DNA from: Rhodobiaceae bacterium UBA6963
GTDB lineage: Bacteria > Pseudomonadota > Alphaproteobacteria > RS24
Direction of reading: 5' to 3'
DNA length: 64,000 nucleotides
Assembly (NCBI GenBank): GCA_002450335.1
Contig: DJZB01000063.1
Coordinates: 1-64,000 of the forward strand
In this document: positions 29,929 through 37,955 of the stretch, in pieces
Numbering within the stretch: the first letter of the stretch is position 1
Layout of the letters: every line of letters starts with the position of its first letter
Position numbers and translations under genes: made by a program
Notes under the pieces: model-generated
The model's database searches: none
What the model was told of the DNA's origin: nothing
The model's input: the letters and a program-made list of their open reading frames with translations, nothing else

Positions 29929-31304
29929 GTGTCCAATGGTAGCACAATTTCAGCTTTCAGCCCTTGAGGGAAATTTTGTTGAAGACGAAGCTTACCGCCG
30001 TGACGTTGAGCAATTGCTGATACGAGCGACAAACCCAAACCACTCCCCGGTCTATTTCGACTGGCATCCAGCCTGACAAAGCGTTCAGTCACTCGTGACA
30101 TGTCTGACGGTGGAATGCCAGGGCCATTATCTGCCACATAAATAATAAACATGTTGTTCAATTTTGTTAAACCGACCGAAATAATCTGCTCATCTGAATG
30201 ACCATATTTAAAAGCGTTATCTATTAAATTAATGAGGGCTTGTGACAAAAGAGGCCGCGCGGCTTTTGTGAAAAATGGCGTTTCGGGCAAATCCAAATCA
30301 AAGCGAGCACCAATTTCCTCACCTGCAGGCTCCATAAATTCAACTGCCTGCTTGATAATATCCACAACATCCAGCATTTCTTTCTGGATATCCCGTGCTC
30401 CAGCCTCAAGTTGTGCCACTGATAACAACGCATTAAAAACAGCTAGAAGTTCATCTGCCTCTTCTATCGTTTCCTGAATAACTTTTTTATAATCCTCAGT
30501 AGTGGCAGGTTTCATCAAGGTAACTTCAAGTCTGTTACGAATTCTATTTATGGGACTCCGTAAATCATGAGCAATGTTATCTGTCACATCGCGCATACCA
30601 TCCATCAAACTTTCAATCCGGCTTAACATTTTATTGAGATTAATACCTAATCGGTCGATTTCATCTCCACTGCCTGTAACCGGAATTCGACGAGATAAAT
30701 CCCCTGCCATAATATCTGAACTTGTGCGGTTAATGCTGTCTATCCGTCGGGTAAAATTGCGACTGATAATAACACCACCAACCAAACCGAACAGAATTGT
30801 CATGCCTAGTCCATAAATCATTGCGTTTAAAATAACCGCACTGAATTTGTGGAACTCCTCAACATCACGTCCGACCAACAGGAAAAACCCCTGCGGCAAG
30901 GTGAATGTCTTTGCCCGTGCCGCATGCTTTTCCTCAAAATTATTGGTAATACGAACGAATTCAAACTCCTGCCAATCTTCTCCAGCATCTTTCATATCAG
31001 GAATTTTATTAAGGTTACCGGCCATAGGTCGGCCTTCTGGGTCAATTAAAAGATAAATCGACAGGCGTGGGTCGCGGCTTAGTACCGCAACGCGCCTTGC
31101 AAGACTGGGAATGCCACCTTCCTTAAATCTTTGTGACAGGTCTTCAATATCAGCTTCAATCGCCGTATCGGTTTGATTGGAGATGAGGCTGACCGTGTTC
31201 CAGAAAAGATAAGCATAGAGAGAAGATGTCGATAACAAGAATATCGATAAATATAGCAAAGCCGCGCGAAAAGTTGTTGTCCTGAGAAGCTTAGTCTGGA
31301 ACAC
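29925..31304 (-). CDS. Sensor histidine kinase with HAMP domain
   Basis: Membrane kinase of 459 residues. Two membrane helices (residues ~13-35 and ~155-180) flank a ~115-residue periplasmic sensor with no recognised fold; a HAMP domain follows (RRIPVTGSGDEIDRLGINLN), then HisKA with NIAHDLRSPINRIRNRLE (phosphoacceptor His) and HATPase_c with LIDNAFKYG, VADNGPGIP and GSGLGLSLV. It overlaps the response regulator by 14 bases and glnE by four, so the three are one translationally coupled unit. The input signal is unknown; nitrogen status is a guess from glnE only. Confidence 0.93.
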   Translation of the reverse strand: MFQTKLLRTTTFRAALLYLSIFLLSTSSLYAYLFWNTVSLISNQTDTAIEADIEDLSQRFKEGGIPSLARRVAVLSRDPRLSIYLLIDPEGRPMAGNLNKIPDMKDAGEDWQEFEFVRITNNFEEKHAARAKTFTLPQGFFLLVGRDVEEFHKFSAVILNAMIYGLGMTILFGLVGGVIISRNFTRRIDSINRTSSDIMAGDLSRRIPVTGSGDEIDRLGINLNKMLSRIESLMDGMRDVTDNIAHDLRSPINRIRNRLEVTLMKPATTEDYKKVIQETIEEADELLAVFNALLSVAQLEAGARDIQKEMLDVVDIIKQAVEFMEPAGEEIGARFDLDLPETPFFTKAARPLLSQALINLIDNAFKYGHSDEQIISVGLTKLNNMFIIYVADNGPGIPPSDMSRVTERFVRLDASRNRPGSGLGLSLVSAIAQRHGGKLRLQQNFPQGLKAEIVLPLDT

Positions 31305-31968
31305 GTAAAGAGTACCCCGCCCCTCTTATTGTGTGCACTAGAGGCGGATCAAAATCCTTATCAATTTTTGACCTCAAACGAGAAATGTGAACATCAATAA
31401 CATTGGTCTGAGGGTCAAAATGATATTCCCAGACATTTTCAAGCAACATGGTCCGAGTTACAACGCGGCCTGCATTTCGCAACAAATATTCCAGCAATTT
31501 AAATTCACGAGGCTGGAGATCTATGGCTTTATCATGGCGCGCCACCCGGCGAGTCAGAAGATTCATTTCTAAATCCTCAAATTTCAAAGTTGTTTCAGCT
31601 ACCTGACCTGAGCCGCGCTTCACGAGCACTTCAATTCTGGCTAATAATTCAGAAAAGGCAAATGGCTTACTGAGGTAATCATCTCCACCTGATTTAAGCC
31701 CCATAACCTTATCATCTACATCTCCCAATGCAGATAAAAACAAAACAGGCGTTGTGATGTGATTTTGGCGAAGCTTCTTAACTAAAGTAAGTCCATCAAG
31801 AACGGGAAGCATGCGGTCGACAATTAAAACGTCAAATTTGCCGACAAGGGCAATTTCATAACCTTCTTCACCATCAGCCGCGTGGTCAACAACATGACCG
31901 CTTTCCTGTAGGCCTTTAATGACATACTTCGAAGCTTCTTTATCGTCTTCAATTAATAAAATATGCAT
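31291..31968 (-). CDS. OmpR/PhoB-type response regulator
   Basis: 225-residue two-domain regulator. The receiver has the acidic pair IEDDKEA near 8, phospho-Asp in VLIVDRMLPVLDG near 51, and SALGDVDDKVMGLKSGGDDYLSKPF with the conserved Lys. The C-terminal winged helix (LTRRVARHDKAIDLQPREFKLLEYLLRN, then NVIDVHISRLRSKID, IRGAGYSLR) binds DNA. Cognate of the kinase with which it overlaps by 14 bases. A large hairpin lies just upstream at 31989-32031. Confidence 0.95.
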   Translation of the reverse strand: MHILLIEDDKEASKYVIKGLQESGHVVDHAADGEEGYEIALVGKFDVLIVDRMLPVLDGLTLVKKLRQNHITTPVLFLSALGDVDDKVMGLKSGGDDYLSKPFAFSELLARIEVLVKRGSGQVAETTLKFEDLEMNLLTRRVARHDKAIDLQPREFKLLEYLLRNAGRVVTRTMLLENVWEYHFDPQTNVIDVHISRLRSKIDKDFDPPLVHTIRGAGYSLRVPD

Positions 31969-31988
31969 CTACATACCTTAAACAAATT

Positions 31989-32031
31989 GGCGGCGATGAG
32001 AAAGGAGGGGAGGAAACTTTCTATCGCCGCC
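31989..32031 (-). terminator. Long imperfect hairpin between ccmH and the response regulator gene
   Basis: GGCGGCGAT and ATCGCCGCC form a nine-base GC-rich outer stem, continued by AGAAAG/CTTTCT with one bulged base around a purine-rich loop. It lies ~100 bases beyond ccmH and 20 bases before the response regulator start, both on the minus strand. On that strand AATTTGTTTAAG follows, a weak T-tract, so it may end ccm transcripts or shape the regulator's leader. Confidence 0.45.
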
Positions 32032-32132
32032 GAAACGCAAATGGACTTTGGGAGAATCAATTGCGTAATCTCAAGCTACAGAATGCCTCATAAACGCTAT
32101 GTTACGAGGAGATTAATTAATTTTAATGTTTA

Positions 32133-32582
32133 TTAATTTTTGGGAGCATTGCGGAAGAAAGACCGCATCAAGAAAAAACCTGCCAAGACCAGAAGAAAAG
32201 GGAGACCCCATAAGGGTGCATTTTTAATATCAAAGCGTGGTTTCAATAAAGCAAATTCACCATATCTATCCTCAATGAAATCAAGAATTTCAGCGTCGGT
32301 TTTCCCGGACTGAATTTGCGCGCGAATTAAATTCCGCAGGTCTGCCGCTAGTGGGGCATCACTATCGTCAATTGATTGATTTTGACAGACCATGCATCTG
32401 AGTTCCACAGACAAGCTTCTTGCGCGCTCTTCCAATGCATCGTCTTTAAAGGCCTCTCCGGGACTAATGGCCAAAGCAGGAGAGACATATAGAAAAAAAG
32501 AAAGTATCAGGAAATTTATTTTTTTTGATGCCACTCTGATGGTCATTTGATATCTCGCCATTTGTCGACTAAACGCTATCAT
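32133..32582 (-). CDS. ccmH: Cytochrome c maturation protein CcmH (CycL)
   Basis: Membrane-anchored thiol protein that reduces or presents apocytochrome c for heme ligation. It has an N-terminal hydrophobic segment (FLILSFFLYVSPALA), the redox motif LRCMVCQNQSI near 62 and a C-terminal membrane helix (APLWGLPFLLVLAGFFLM). The 149-residue size is that of the short CycL form. The first ATG overlaps the ccmF stop by 14 bases; methionines eight and thirteen codons in are possible starts that would give a cleaner signal sequence. Confidence 0.93.
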   Translation of the reverse strand: MIAFSRQMARYQMTIRVASKKINFLILSFFLYVSPALAISPGEAFKDDALEERARSLSVELRCMVCQNQSIDDSDAPLAADLRNLIRAQIQSGKTDAEILDFIEDRYGEFALLKPRFDIKNAPLWGLPFLLVLAGFFLMRSFFRNAPKN

Positions 32583-34539
32583 TGCTGAAAGATTTTACCT
32601 CGCGCCGCGTTAAAGCCGCAACGCCCCCCAACGCCATAATCAGCCCACCAATCCAGATGAAAGCGACAAGCGGGTGATACCATATTCTAACTACGCGGGA
32701 AGCTGTGCCATCCGTTATAGTTTCGTCAGCTATAACAATATAAAGATGGCCTGCTAGGTTTTTCAAAATAGCGGCTTCAGTCGTGGATTGACGTTCCACT
32801 GTATAAAAGCGTTTCTCAGGTTTCAGCACAGTAACATCAACGCCGCCTCGCCTGACAGAAAACTCACCTTGCTCCGCGGTAAAGTTCTCTCCACTGACAG
32901 CACTCTCCCCGTCAAAGGTCACTTCATATCCTGAAATTTCCATCACTGCACCTGGCATAACAGCTTGAACGACTTCACTGCGCCACGCCGTTGTTCCAAC
33001 AATGCCCAGTATCATAACGCCAAGACCTCCATGTGCCAGAACGCTTCCCCATTGTTGAAGCGGAAGTTTGGAAATATTCTTCGGAAGTCGTGCTAAAGGG
33101 ACACTGTTAAATCTAATTTTTTTTGCCAGATCAGCCAGCGCGCCAAGCATGAGCCACAAAGACAACCCAACCCCCAGTGCCGCACCACCTTGATGCCCGG
33201 CACTCACAATGAAAACCGTCAGCGCGCTCAAAACTGCCAACAAGAAAGCCATAGCTAGTTTTTTAAACACTGGTAAAACTTCAGACTGGCCCCAGCCTGA
33301 CAGGGGTCCAAATGGCATTAACATTAAAAGCGGCGTGATGAGCGGAACAAAAACGGCATTATAATAAGGTGCCCCAACAGAAATCTTCCCAAGACCAAAC
33401 GCATCAATTACCAGTGGGTATATTGTTCCCAGAAAAACTGTTGCTGTCGCGCTGGCGAGAAAAACATTATTTAATATTAACGCGCCTTCGCGACTGACAG
33501 GCTGAAACGGCACATTTTTATCCGCCGAGGACAGCCCAGCAGACCGCATGGCAAACAAAAGTAATGCACCCCCCACGAGAACGCCGAGTATCATAAGAAT
33601 AAACACACCGCGTGTCGGGTCGGTTGCAAAAGCATGGACAGAAGTTAAGACACCGGAGCGCACTAAAAATGTGCCGGCAATGCATAAACCAAATGTCAAA
33701 ATAGCTAGAAGCATTGTCCAGCTATGCAATGTATTACGCCTTGCAGTTACAAGCGCAGAGTGAAGCAATGCCGTTCCAGCGAGCCATGGCATAAAGCTGG
33801 CATTTTCAACCGGATCCCAGAACCAAAAGCCGCCCCAACCAAGTTCATAATAAGCCCAGAACGAACCGACTGCTATGCCAAGTGTCAAGCTAAGCCAAGC
33901 CAAAAGCGTCCAGGGGCGCACCCATTTAGCCCAGTCAGGAGAAACTTTACCGGACATCAAAGCTGCAACTGAAAACGAGAAAGCCAGTGAGAAACCGACA
34001 TAACCCGCGTAAAGCAAAGGTGGATGAACAGCCAGAGCCGGGTCCTGCAAAATTGGATTGAGGCCGTTACCTTCAAAAGGTGGCGATACCAGACGTGCAA
34101 AAGGGTTGGAGGTAAAAAGAGAAAATGCAAGAAAAGCAACACCAATCATGCCCTGAACGGCAAGCACGCGCGCCTTTAAGGTATCCGGCATTGATTTACT
34201 AAATTGTGCAATGCCCGCGCCATAGGCTGCGAGCATCAAAATCCATAAAAGCATGGATCCTTCATGATTGCCCCACACGCCGGTAAGACGATAAATAAAA
34301 GGCTTGTCTGCATGACTATTGGCAGTAACCAGCCAAAGGGAGAAATCAGATTGAACAAATTTTACGGTCAGCACCGCAAATGCCCAGAGGAGGAGAATAA
34401 ATTGTAATTTGGCAGCTGGCACCGCCATAAGGACAAAACCCTGATGGTTACGACGCGCACCATAAAGAGGCAGTGTTGATTGAAGTAATGCAACACAGAA
34501 TGCCAATATCATCGCAAAATGACCGGTCTCTGCAATCAC
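32569..34539 (-). CDS. ccmF: Heme lyase subunit CcmF (CycK)
   Basis: Large polytopic protein (656 residues, about 14-15 membrane segments) that ligates heme from CcmE to apocytochrome c. The WWD-type heme-handling motif is visible as GWGGFWFWDPVENASFMPW near 235, together with VWGNHEGSMLLW, LQDPALAVHPPLLYAGYVG and the downstream TFLVRSGVLTSVHAFA. The start overlaps ccmE by four bases. Typical length and order (E-F-H). Confidence 0.97.
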   Translation of the reverse strand: MIAETGHFAMILAFCVALLQSTLPLYGARRNHQGFVLMAVPAAKLQFILLLWAFAVLTVKFVQSDFSLWLVTANSHADKPFIYRLTGVWGNHEGSMLLWILMLAAYGAGIAQFSKSMPDTLKARVLAVQGMIGVAFLAFSLFTSNPFARLVSPPFEGNGLNPILQDPALAVHPPLLYAGYVGFSLAFSFSVAALMSGKVSPDWAKWVRPWTLLAWLSLTLGIAVGSFWAYYELGWGGFWFWDPVENASFMPWLAGTALLHSALVTARRNTLHSWTMLLAILTFGLCIAGTFLVRSGVLTSVHAFATDPTRGVFILMILGVLVGGALLLFAMRSAGLSSADKNVPFQPVSREGALILNNVFLASATATVFLGTIYPLVIDAFGLGKISVGAPYYNAVFVPLITPLLMLMPFGPLSGWGQSEVLPVFKKLAMAFLLAVLSALTVFIVSAGHQGGAALGVGLSLWLMLGALADLAKKIRFNSVPLARLPKNISKLPLQQWGSVLAHGGLGVMILGIVGTTAWRSEVVQAVMPGAVMEISGYEVTFDGESAVSGENFTAEQGEFSVRRGGVDVTVLKPEKRFYTVERQSTTEAAILKNLAGHLYIVIADETITDGTASRVVRIWYHPLVAFIWIGGLIMALGGVAALTRREVKSFSNDSV

Positions 34540-34988
34540 TTTTGGCTCCCTGAAGATTTATTCCCCTGCCAGACACCTGTTTCTTTGAGCGCATCAGCAA
34601 CCTCGCGGGGCATGTAATTCTCATCATGTTTCGCCAAAACTGTGTCAGCGACAAAGGTATCTGCAGTTTTAAACTGACCTTCTGCAACGACCCCCTGCCC
34701 CACCCGGAACAAATCCGGCAACACGCCTTCAAAAGAGACATTTATTCTGTTTTGCAAATCGGTTACGACGAACCGGTTTTCCAGCCCAGCTCTAATTAAG
34801 CTATCTTCTGCAACCAAACCGCCAATTCTGATTTTTCCGACAGGCATTGTGCTACTCTCTGCAATATCCGTGGGAGTTTTAAAATAAACGAGGTTATCCT
34901 CTAATGCCGTTAAGGCAATAAAAGCGGTAACCCCGAGCATTGCAAAGCCGAGAGCAAAAAACAGCAACCGTGTTTGACGTTGAGTCAT
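34536..34988 (-). CDS. ccmE: Heme chaperone CcmE (CycJ)
   Basis: Periplasmic, membrane-anchored heme chaperone. In 150 residues: an N-terminal signal anchor (LLFFALGFAMLGVTAFIALTAL), the OB-fold with IRIGGLVAEDSL and VVAEGQF, and VLAKHDENYMP near 122, with the histidine that binds heme covalently. First gene of the E-F-H overlap chain. An 87-base gap without a clear terminator separates it from ccmI. Confidence 0.96.
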   Translation of the reverse strand: MTQRQTRLLFFALGFAMLGVTAFIALTALEDNLVYFKTPTDIAESSTMPVGKIRIGGLVAEDSLIRAGLENRFVVTDLQNRINVSFEGVLPDLFRVGQGVVAEGQFKTADTFVADTVLAKHDENYMPREVADALKETGVWQGNKSSGSQK

Positions 34989-35075
34989 AATATCTCCTGA
35001 CGGGAATATATCGACTAAACACGAAGATTAAAGGTGAAAAACCGACGCATGCCACATAATGACATGCTTAATGTT

Positions 35076-35753
35076 TTATTGATGAAGGGAAAGCTGCGCC
35101 CGGAGAAATATCTGCCACGGACTGTCCGGCTCGGCTGCAGAGTGCAAACCATCCCAGATCACGAGAGCTTTGGTTTTGTCACCCTGCTGGAGAAGAGAAA
35201 GCCCACGCAAGTATAAACCGCGCGGGTGATTGGGGTTAATTTCAAGTGCCCGATTAATTAGTGTCTCATCGCCGCTGACAATCAATCCGTCTTGTTGTTG
35301 TAGACGACTTTCAGCAAGCATAACCAAAATATCAGCGCTTTGCTCGCCTTGACGCAAGGACATAGCATTCAATAAAGCATCTTCAGCTCTATCTGCTTCC
35401 CCGAGCGCCATCCGCGTTCTTGCCAGCATCAACCACCCATCAGTATCGTCGGGATTATCTTTGAGGCGTTGTTCCAGATGTACTACTAATCCCTCAAGAG
35501 GGAGAGTTTCGGGGGGAACATTCAGTCTATCTTCAAGTGGTAGATCGGAATAACCCGGCGACCCAAGCATTAGATAAAGTATCAACGCCAGACCGGGAAG
35601 AAAACTTACCACCGCGATAAAAGCAAGCGAGCCGGAGGATTTGTCCATTAACTTGTTTTTCAGCAATGGACGCAAAACAAAATAACTTGCTGCCGCACTC
35701 ATGAGGGCAAGCAAACACCAAAGCACCACATCCTGAAATGGTAATTCAAGCAT
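35076..35753 (-). CDS. ccmI: Cytochrome c maturation TPR protein CcmI (CycH)
   Basis: Membrane protein that holds apocytochrome c for the heme ligase. Two N-terminal membrane helices (VVLWCLLALMSAAASYFVL and SLAFIAVVSFLPGLALILYLML) precede TPR repeats, seen as DTDGWLMLARTRMALGEADRAEDALLNAM and NPNHPRGLYLRGLSLLQQGDKTKALVIW. At 225 residues it is shorter than many CcmI proteins and lacks the extra periplasmic C-terminal domain. It begins 11 bases after the upstream chimeric gene, so the two probably share a transcript. Confidence 0.88.
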   Translation of the reverse strand: MLELPFQDVVLWCLLALMSAAASYFVLRPLLKNKLMDKSSGSLAFIAVVSFLPGLALILYLMLGSPGYSDLPLEDRLNVPPETLPLEGLVVHLEQRLKDNPDDTDGWLMLARTRMALGEADRAEDALLNAMSLRQGEQSADILVMLAESRLQQQDGLIVSGDETLINRALEINPNHPRGLYLRGLSLLQQGDKTKALVIWDGLHSAAEPDSPWQIFLRAQLSLHQ

Positions 35754-35764
35754 GGTGCTTCATA

Positions 35765-36352
35765 TCAGTCGGGGTCTACTTCTGGAAGGGCAAATTTCAT
35801 TGCATATAGTTTAAGTCTAATTTTTCCACTCGAAAACTGACCGGATACTGCGGTTAGCTTAACAGGCGTATCGGCATAATAAGTGACGGGTGAGGAGGAA
35901 ACCCCGATAACAGTGGAGTCTTCCTGATACCCGATTTTATTACCATATCTGTCATCACCGCCTGCAACACCAAGCTTCCATGAATGCGACCCACCCAATG
36001 TCGTTAAAACTCTACCGGTGATGGCCAGAACTGTACTTTTGCCTGGGATGATGAGCGCAGTATCATTATGTGCACCGGCAATCACAATATGATCAATTTC
36101 CTCAACATAAAAATCCAAACCTTTCGAGCCGTAGAAGTCATGTTGACCGGTCGCCTTGCCCAAACTCGAAACAGATTGCCACCCCTCACTTTGCAAGACA
36201 TAAAGTGTTGCATCCGAATCATTCCAAACGCGCCAGCCAATTTTTGGCGTCAGAAAAACCCAGTGTTTTTTTAAAAAATTAAGCTGATCAAGTGTTAGTG
36301 TCTCCAGAACTTCTCTGCGTTTCTTTTTCGGCAATGATGCGATTGAATGCAC
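35765..36352 (-). CDS. Chimeric GTA relic: terminase-like N-terminus fused to DUF2793/GTA tail-spike C-terminal domain
   Basis: Two unrelated parts share one frame. The first ~40 residues (SIASLPKKKRREVLETL, then LDQLNFLKKHWVFL) resemble the extreme N-terminus of GTA-type large terminases, where a LA.LP..R...L..L helix precedes a W-x-F-x-A-R-P segment; the Walker A and everything after are missing. From TPKIGWRVWND onward the sequence follows DUF2793 and its C-terminal partner domain in GTA/prophage tail or spike proteins: PGKSTVLAITGRVL, GSHSWKLGVAGG, DRYGNKIG, TYYADTPVKLTA, GKIRLKLYAMKF. No ATG exists; GTG at 36352 is preferred, and a TTG at 36409 would lengthen it. Both parts are inferred from remembered family patterns. 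Confidence 0.62.
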   Translation of the reverse strand: MHSIASLPKKKRREVLETLTLDQLNFLKKHWVFLTPKIGWRVWNDSDATLYVLQSEGWQSVSSLGKATGQHDFYGSKGLDFYVEEIDHIVIAGAHNDTALIIPGKSTVLAITGRVLTTLGGSHSWKLGVAGGDDRYGNKIGYQEDSTVIGVSSSPVTYYADTPVKLTAVSGQFSSGKIRLKLYAMKFALPEVDPD

Positions 36353-36677
36353 GTTCAAGTTCTTCGATAATATCTTCCTTGGGTTTTTGGTTAGATGAGG
36401 CGTTGGCAAACAGTTTGCTTTCCCTTTGTGTCAACATATCCATGGATCTTACCAAAAGCATGATAACGCGTGCGTAGCGTTCAAAAGCTTCCGTCAGCGC
36501 TTCAGCATCAGAAGGCAGATGTGCCTCGAAACGCACAAGGTCATTTATCAGAGCGTTGTGGAGTTCTTTCAAAGAATTCCCAATTGATGTCTCTGGTAAA
36601 GGCTTCACGAATAAATGAATTTTATAATTTGAAAATGTTAAGTCGCAGAAATTTATAAGAGGTATAAAAGCCAACAA
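36288..36677 (-). CDS. Small helical protein, candidate GTA gene 1 / small-terminase-like
   Basis: Up to 129 residues, no ATG start: TTG at 36677 opens the frame and GTG at 36608 is an alternative, neither with a good ribosome binding site. The conserved-looking part is helical and charged: LKELHNALINDLVRFEA, EALTEAFERYARVIMLLVRSMDML, then EDIIEELERAFNRIIAEKE. Alphaproteobacterial GTA clusters place a short gene of this kind just before terL, and here it overlaps the terminase-like chimera by about 65 bases. Small-terminase function is inferred from position and helical pattern only. Confidence 0.5.
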   Translation of the reverse strand: MLAFIPLINFCDLTFSNYKIHLFVKPLPETSIGNSLKELHNALINDLVRFEAHLPSDAEALTEAFERYARVIMLLVRSMDMLTQRESKLFANASSNQKPKEDIIEELERAFNRIIAEKETQRSSGDTNT

Positions 36678-36719
36678 GCGAATTGTTAATTTTTATTCCA
36701 CCTCTGCGAGTGTGGGATA

Positions 36720-36748
36720 TATATAAGTTATCACTGTAACGCTGTCAA
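36720..36748 (-). promoter_or_regulatory. Strong sigma-70 promoter before the GTA relic/ccm unit, with abutting palindrome
   Basis: Minus-strand TTGACA (36743-36748), a 17-base spacer and TATATA (36720-36725). This is the best promoter match seen in the window. A 14-base palindrome, AACAAT-TT-ATTGTT (36747-36760), touches the upstream edge of the -35 and could be an operator. It reads into the two relic genes and, with no evident terminator between, into ccmI-E-F-H. Confidence 0.55.
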
Positions 36749-36941
36749 CAATTTATTGTTTAAAATCAGTGGGTAAGGGGTATTTTGACGTGTATATCAT
36801 CGAAATTCTTCTAATAAAATCACGCATTAGAACACTTATCCCCGTTGAAATTTTTTTTCATTTTTTGTCATTACCAGCATCTATTTTACACACGCCTGAT
36901 TGTTGACGTGCAGAGCAGGCTCTGCCACCTTTGGTCAGGTA
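36749..36941. other. Divergent intergenic stretch between the GTA relic promoter and the importer gene
   Basis: AT-rich segment between the relic promoter at 36720-36748 and the importer start at 36942. It contains half of the AACAAT/ATTGTT palindrome and the GCAGAGC/GCTCTGC inverted repeat at 36910. A plus-strand promoter for the importer must lie here, but no convincing -35/-10 pair is visible. Confidence 0.4.
36910..36925. repeat. Perfect 7-2-7 inverted repeat upstream of the importer gene
   Basis: GCAGAGC-AG-GCTCTGC, 17 bases before the start of the substrate-binding protein gene. It would sit in the leader, either as an operator or as an element masking the weak ribosome binding site (GGTCAGG). 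No riboswitch consensus, including thiamine pyrophosphate, is recognisable around it. Confidence 0.4.
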
Positions 36942-37955
36942 ATGAATAGATTCATCAAACTATCAAAAAAACTTGGACAGCTGAGTTTGCTTTCAGTGTT
37001 TATTTTTTTAATAAGCTCTCAGATTGAAAATGCTATCGCACTTGAGCCGGTAACTTTTGCAACAGATTGGAAAGCACAAGCCGAGCAAGGTGGTTTTTAC
37101 CAAGCTAAGGCTTTAGGGCTATATGAAAAAGCCGGACTGAATGTTGTCATTCGTGGCGGGGGACCAGGCATTAACATACCCCAGCTTTTGGGCGCGAATG
37201 CAATAGATTTCGCCATGGGGTCGAACGGTTTTATTTTGCTGAATATGGTGCAAGCCGGGGTTCCTGCCAAAGCGGTCATGGCCGCTTTTCAAAAAGATCC
37301 GCAGGTTTTAATTACTCATGACCGGGACGATATTAATAAAATCTCTGACATGAAGGACAAACCCATTATGATAGCCGATGCGTCTATTAATGCTTTTTGG
37401 GTTTGGATGCGCGCCCGTTATGGTTTTTCAGACAAGCAAATCAGGAAATATACATTCAACCTCGCGCCCTTCATCGTCGATAAAAATGCGATACAGCAAG
37501 GCTACGCAACCTCTGAACCCTTCACAATTTCTAAAAACGGCGTAACGCCGAAAGTATTTCTACTCTCGGATGAGGGTTACCCTTCCTATGCCGCTATGGT
37601 CATTGCGCAAAATAAATTGATTGAAGAAAAACCTGAGATTGTTCAGGCCTTTGTCACTGCTTCTATAGAAGGCTGGCGGAGTTATCTGATGGATGACCCA
37701 ACTCCCGGAAATCAACTGATACTCTCCTCAAACCAAGACATGACACAAGATATTCTGGATCAGGCTATAAACCAAATTCGTGACCGCGGCCTCGTCATCT
37801 CAGGGGATGCCCTAGACAAAGGCATTGGCACAATGACACGACAGAGGTGGAAAAGCTTCTTCACCTTGATGGCTGAAAACGGTCTCTATGACATGGAGAT
37901 GAATTGGGAAAACGCCTTCACAACTAAATTTGTCAATAAGGCACATTCAAAATAA
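36942..37955 (+). CDS. ABC importer substrate-binding protein, THI5/NMT1 family
   Basis: Periplasmic binding protein, 337 residues, with a Sec signal peptide (LGQLSLLSVFIFLISS...NAIA, cut before LEPVTFA). The mature part has the THI5/NMT1 pattern: ATDWKAQAEQGGFYQAKALGLYEKAGL near 45, RGGGPGINIPQLLGANAIDFAMG, FQKDPQVLITH, QGYATSEPF. Family members bind thiamine pyrimidine precursors, sulfonates, nitrate or riboflavin; this one resembles the HMP/thiamine-precursor branch, while the sulfite reductase neighbours would favour a sulfonate. Not resolved. The frame opens earlier at a TTG (36900), but the signal peptide supports 36942. Its stop overlaps the ATPase start (TAATG). Confidence 0.8.
   Translation: MNRFIKLSKKLGQLSLLSVFIFLISSQIENAIALEPVTFATDWKAQAEQGGFYQAKALGLYEKAGLNVVIRGGGPGINIPQLLGANAIDFAMGSNGFILLNMVQAGVPAKAVMAAFQKDPQVLITHDRDDINKISDMKDKPIMIADASINAFWVWMRARYGFSDKQIRKYTFNLAPFIVDKNAIQQGYATSEPFTISKNGVTPKVFLLSDEGYPSYAAMVIAQNKLIEEKPEIVQAFVTASIEGWRSYLMDDPTPGNQLILSSNQDMTQDILDQAINQIRDRGLVISGDALDKGIGTMTRQRWKSFFTLMAENGLYDMEMNWENAFTTKFVNKAHSK

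Noticed and set aside
32111..32137. Tandem TTAA motifs near the ccmH end as CtrA sites
   Set aside because: Spacing between starts is 10, not 11, and the position is downstream of a gene rather than at a promoter.
36842..36941. Thiamine pyrophosphate riboswitch before the THI5-type importer
   Set aside because: Neither CUGAGA nor the 3' conserved ACCUG/CCAGCG-type elements can be found; only a short inverted repeat is present.
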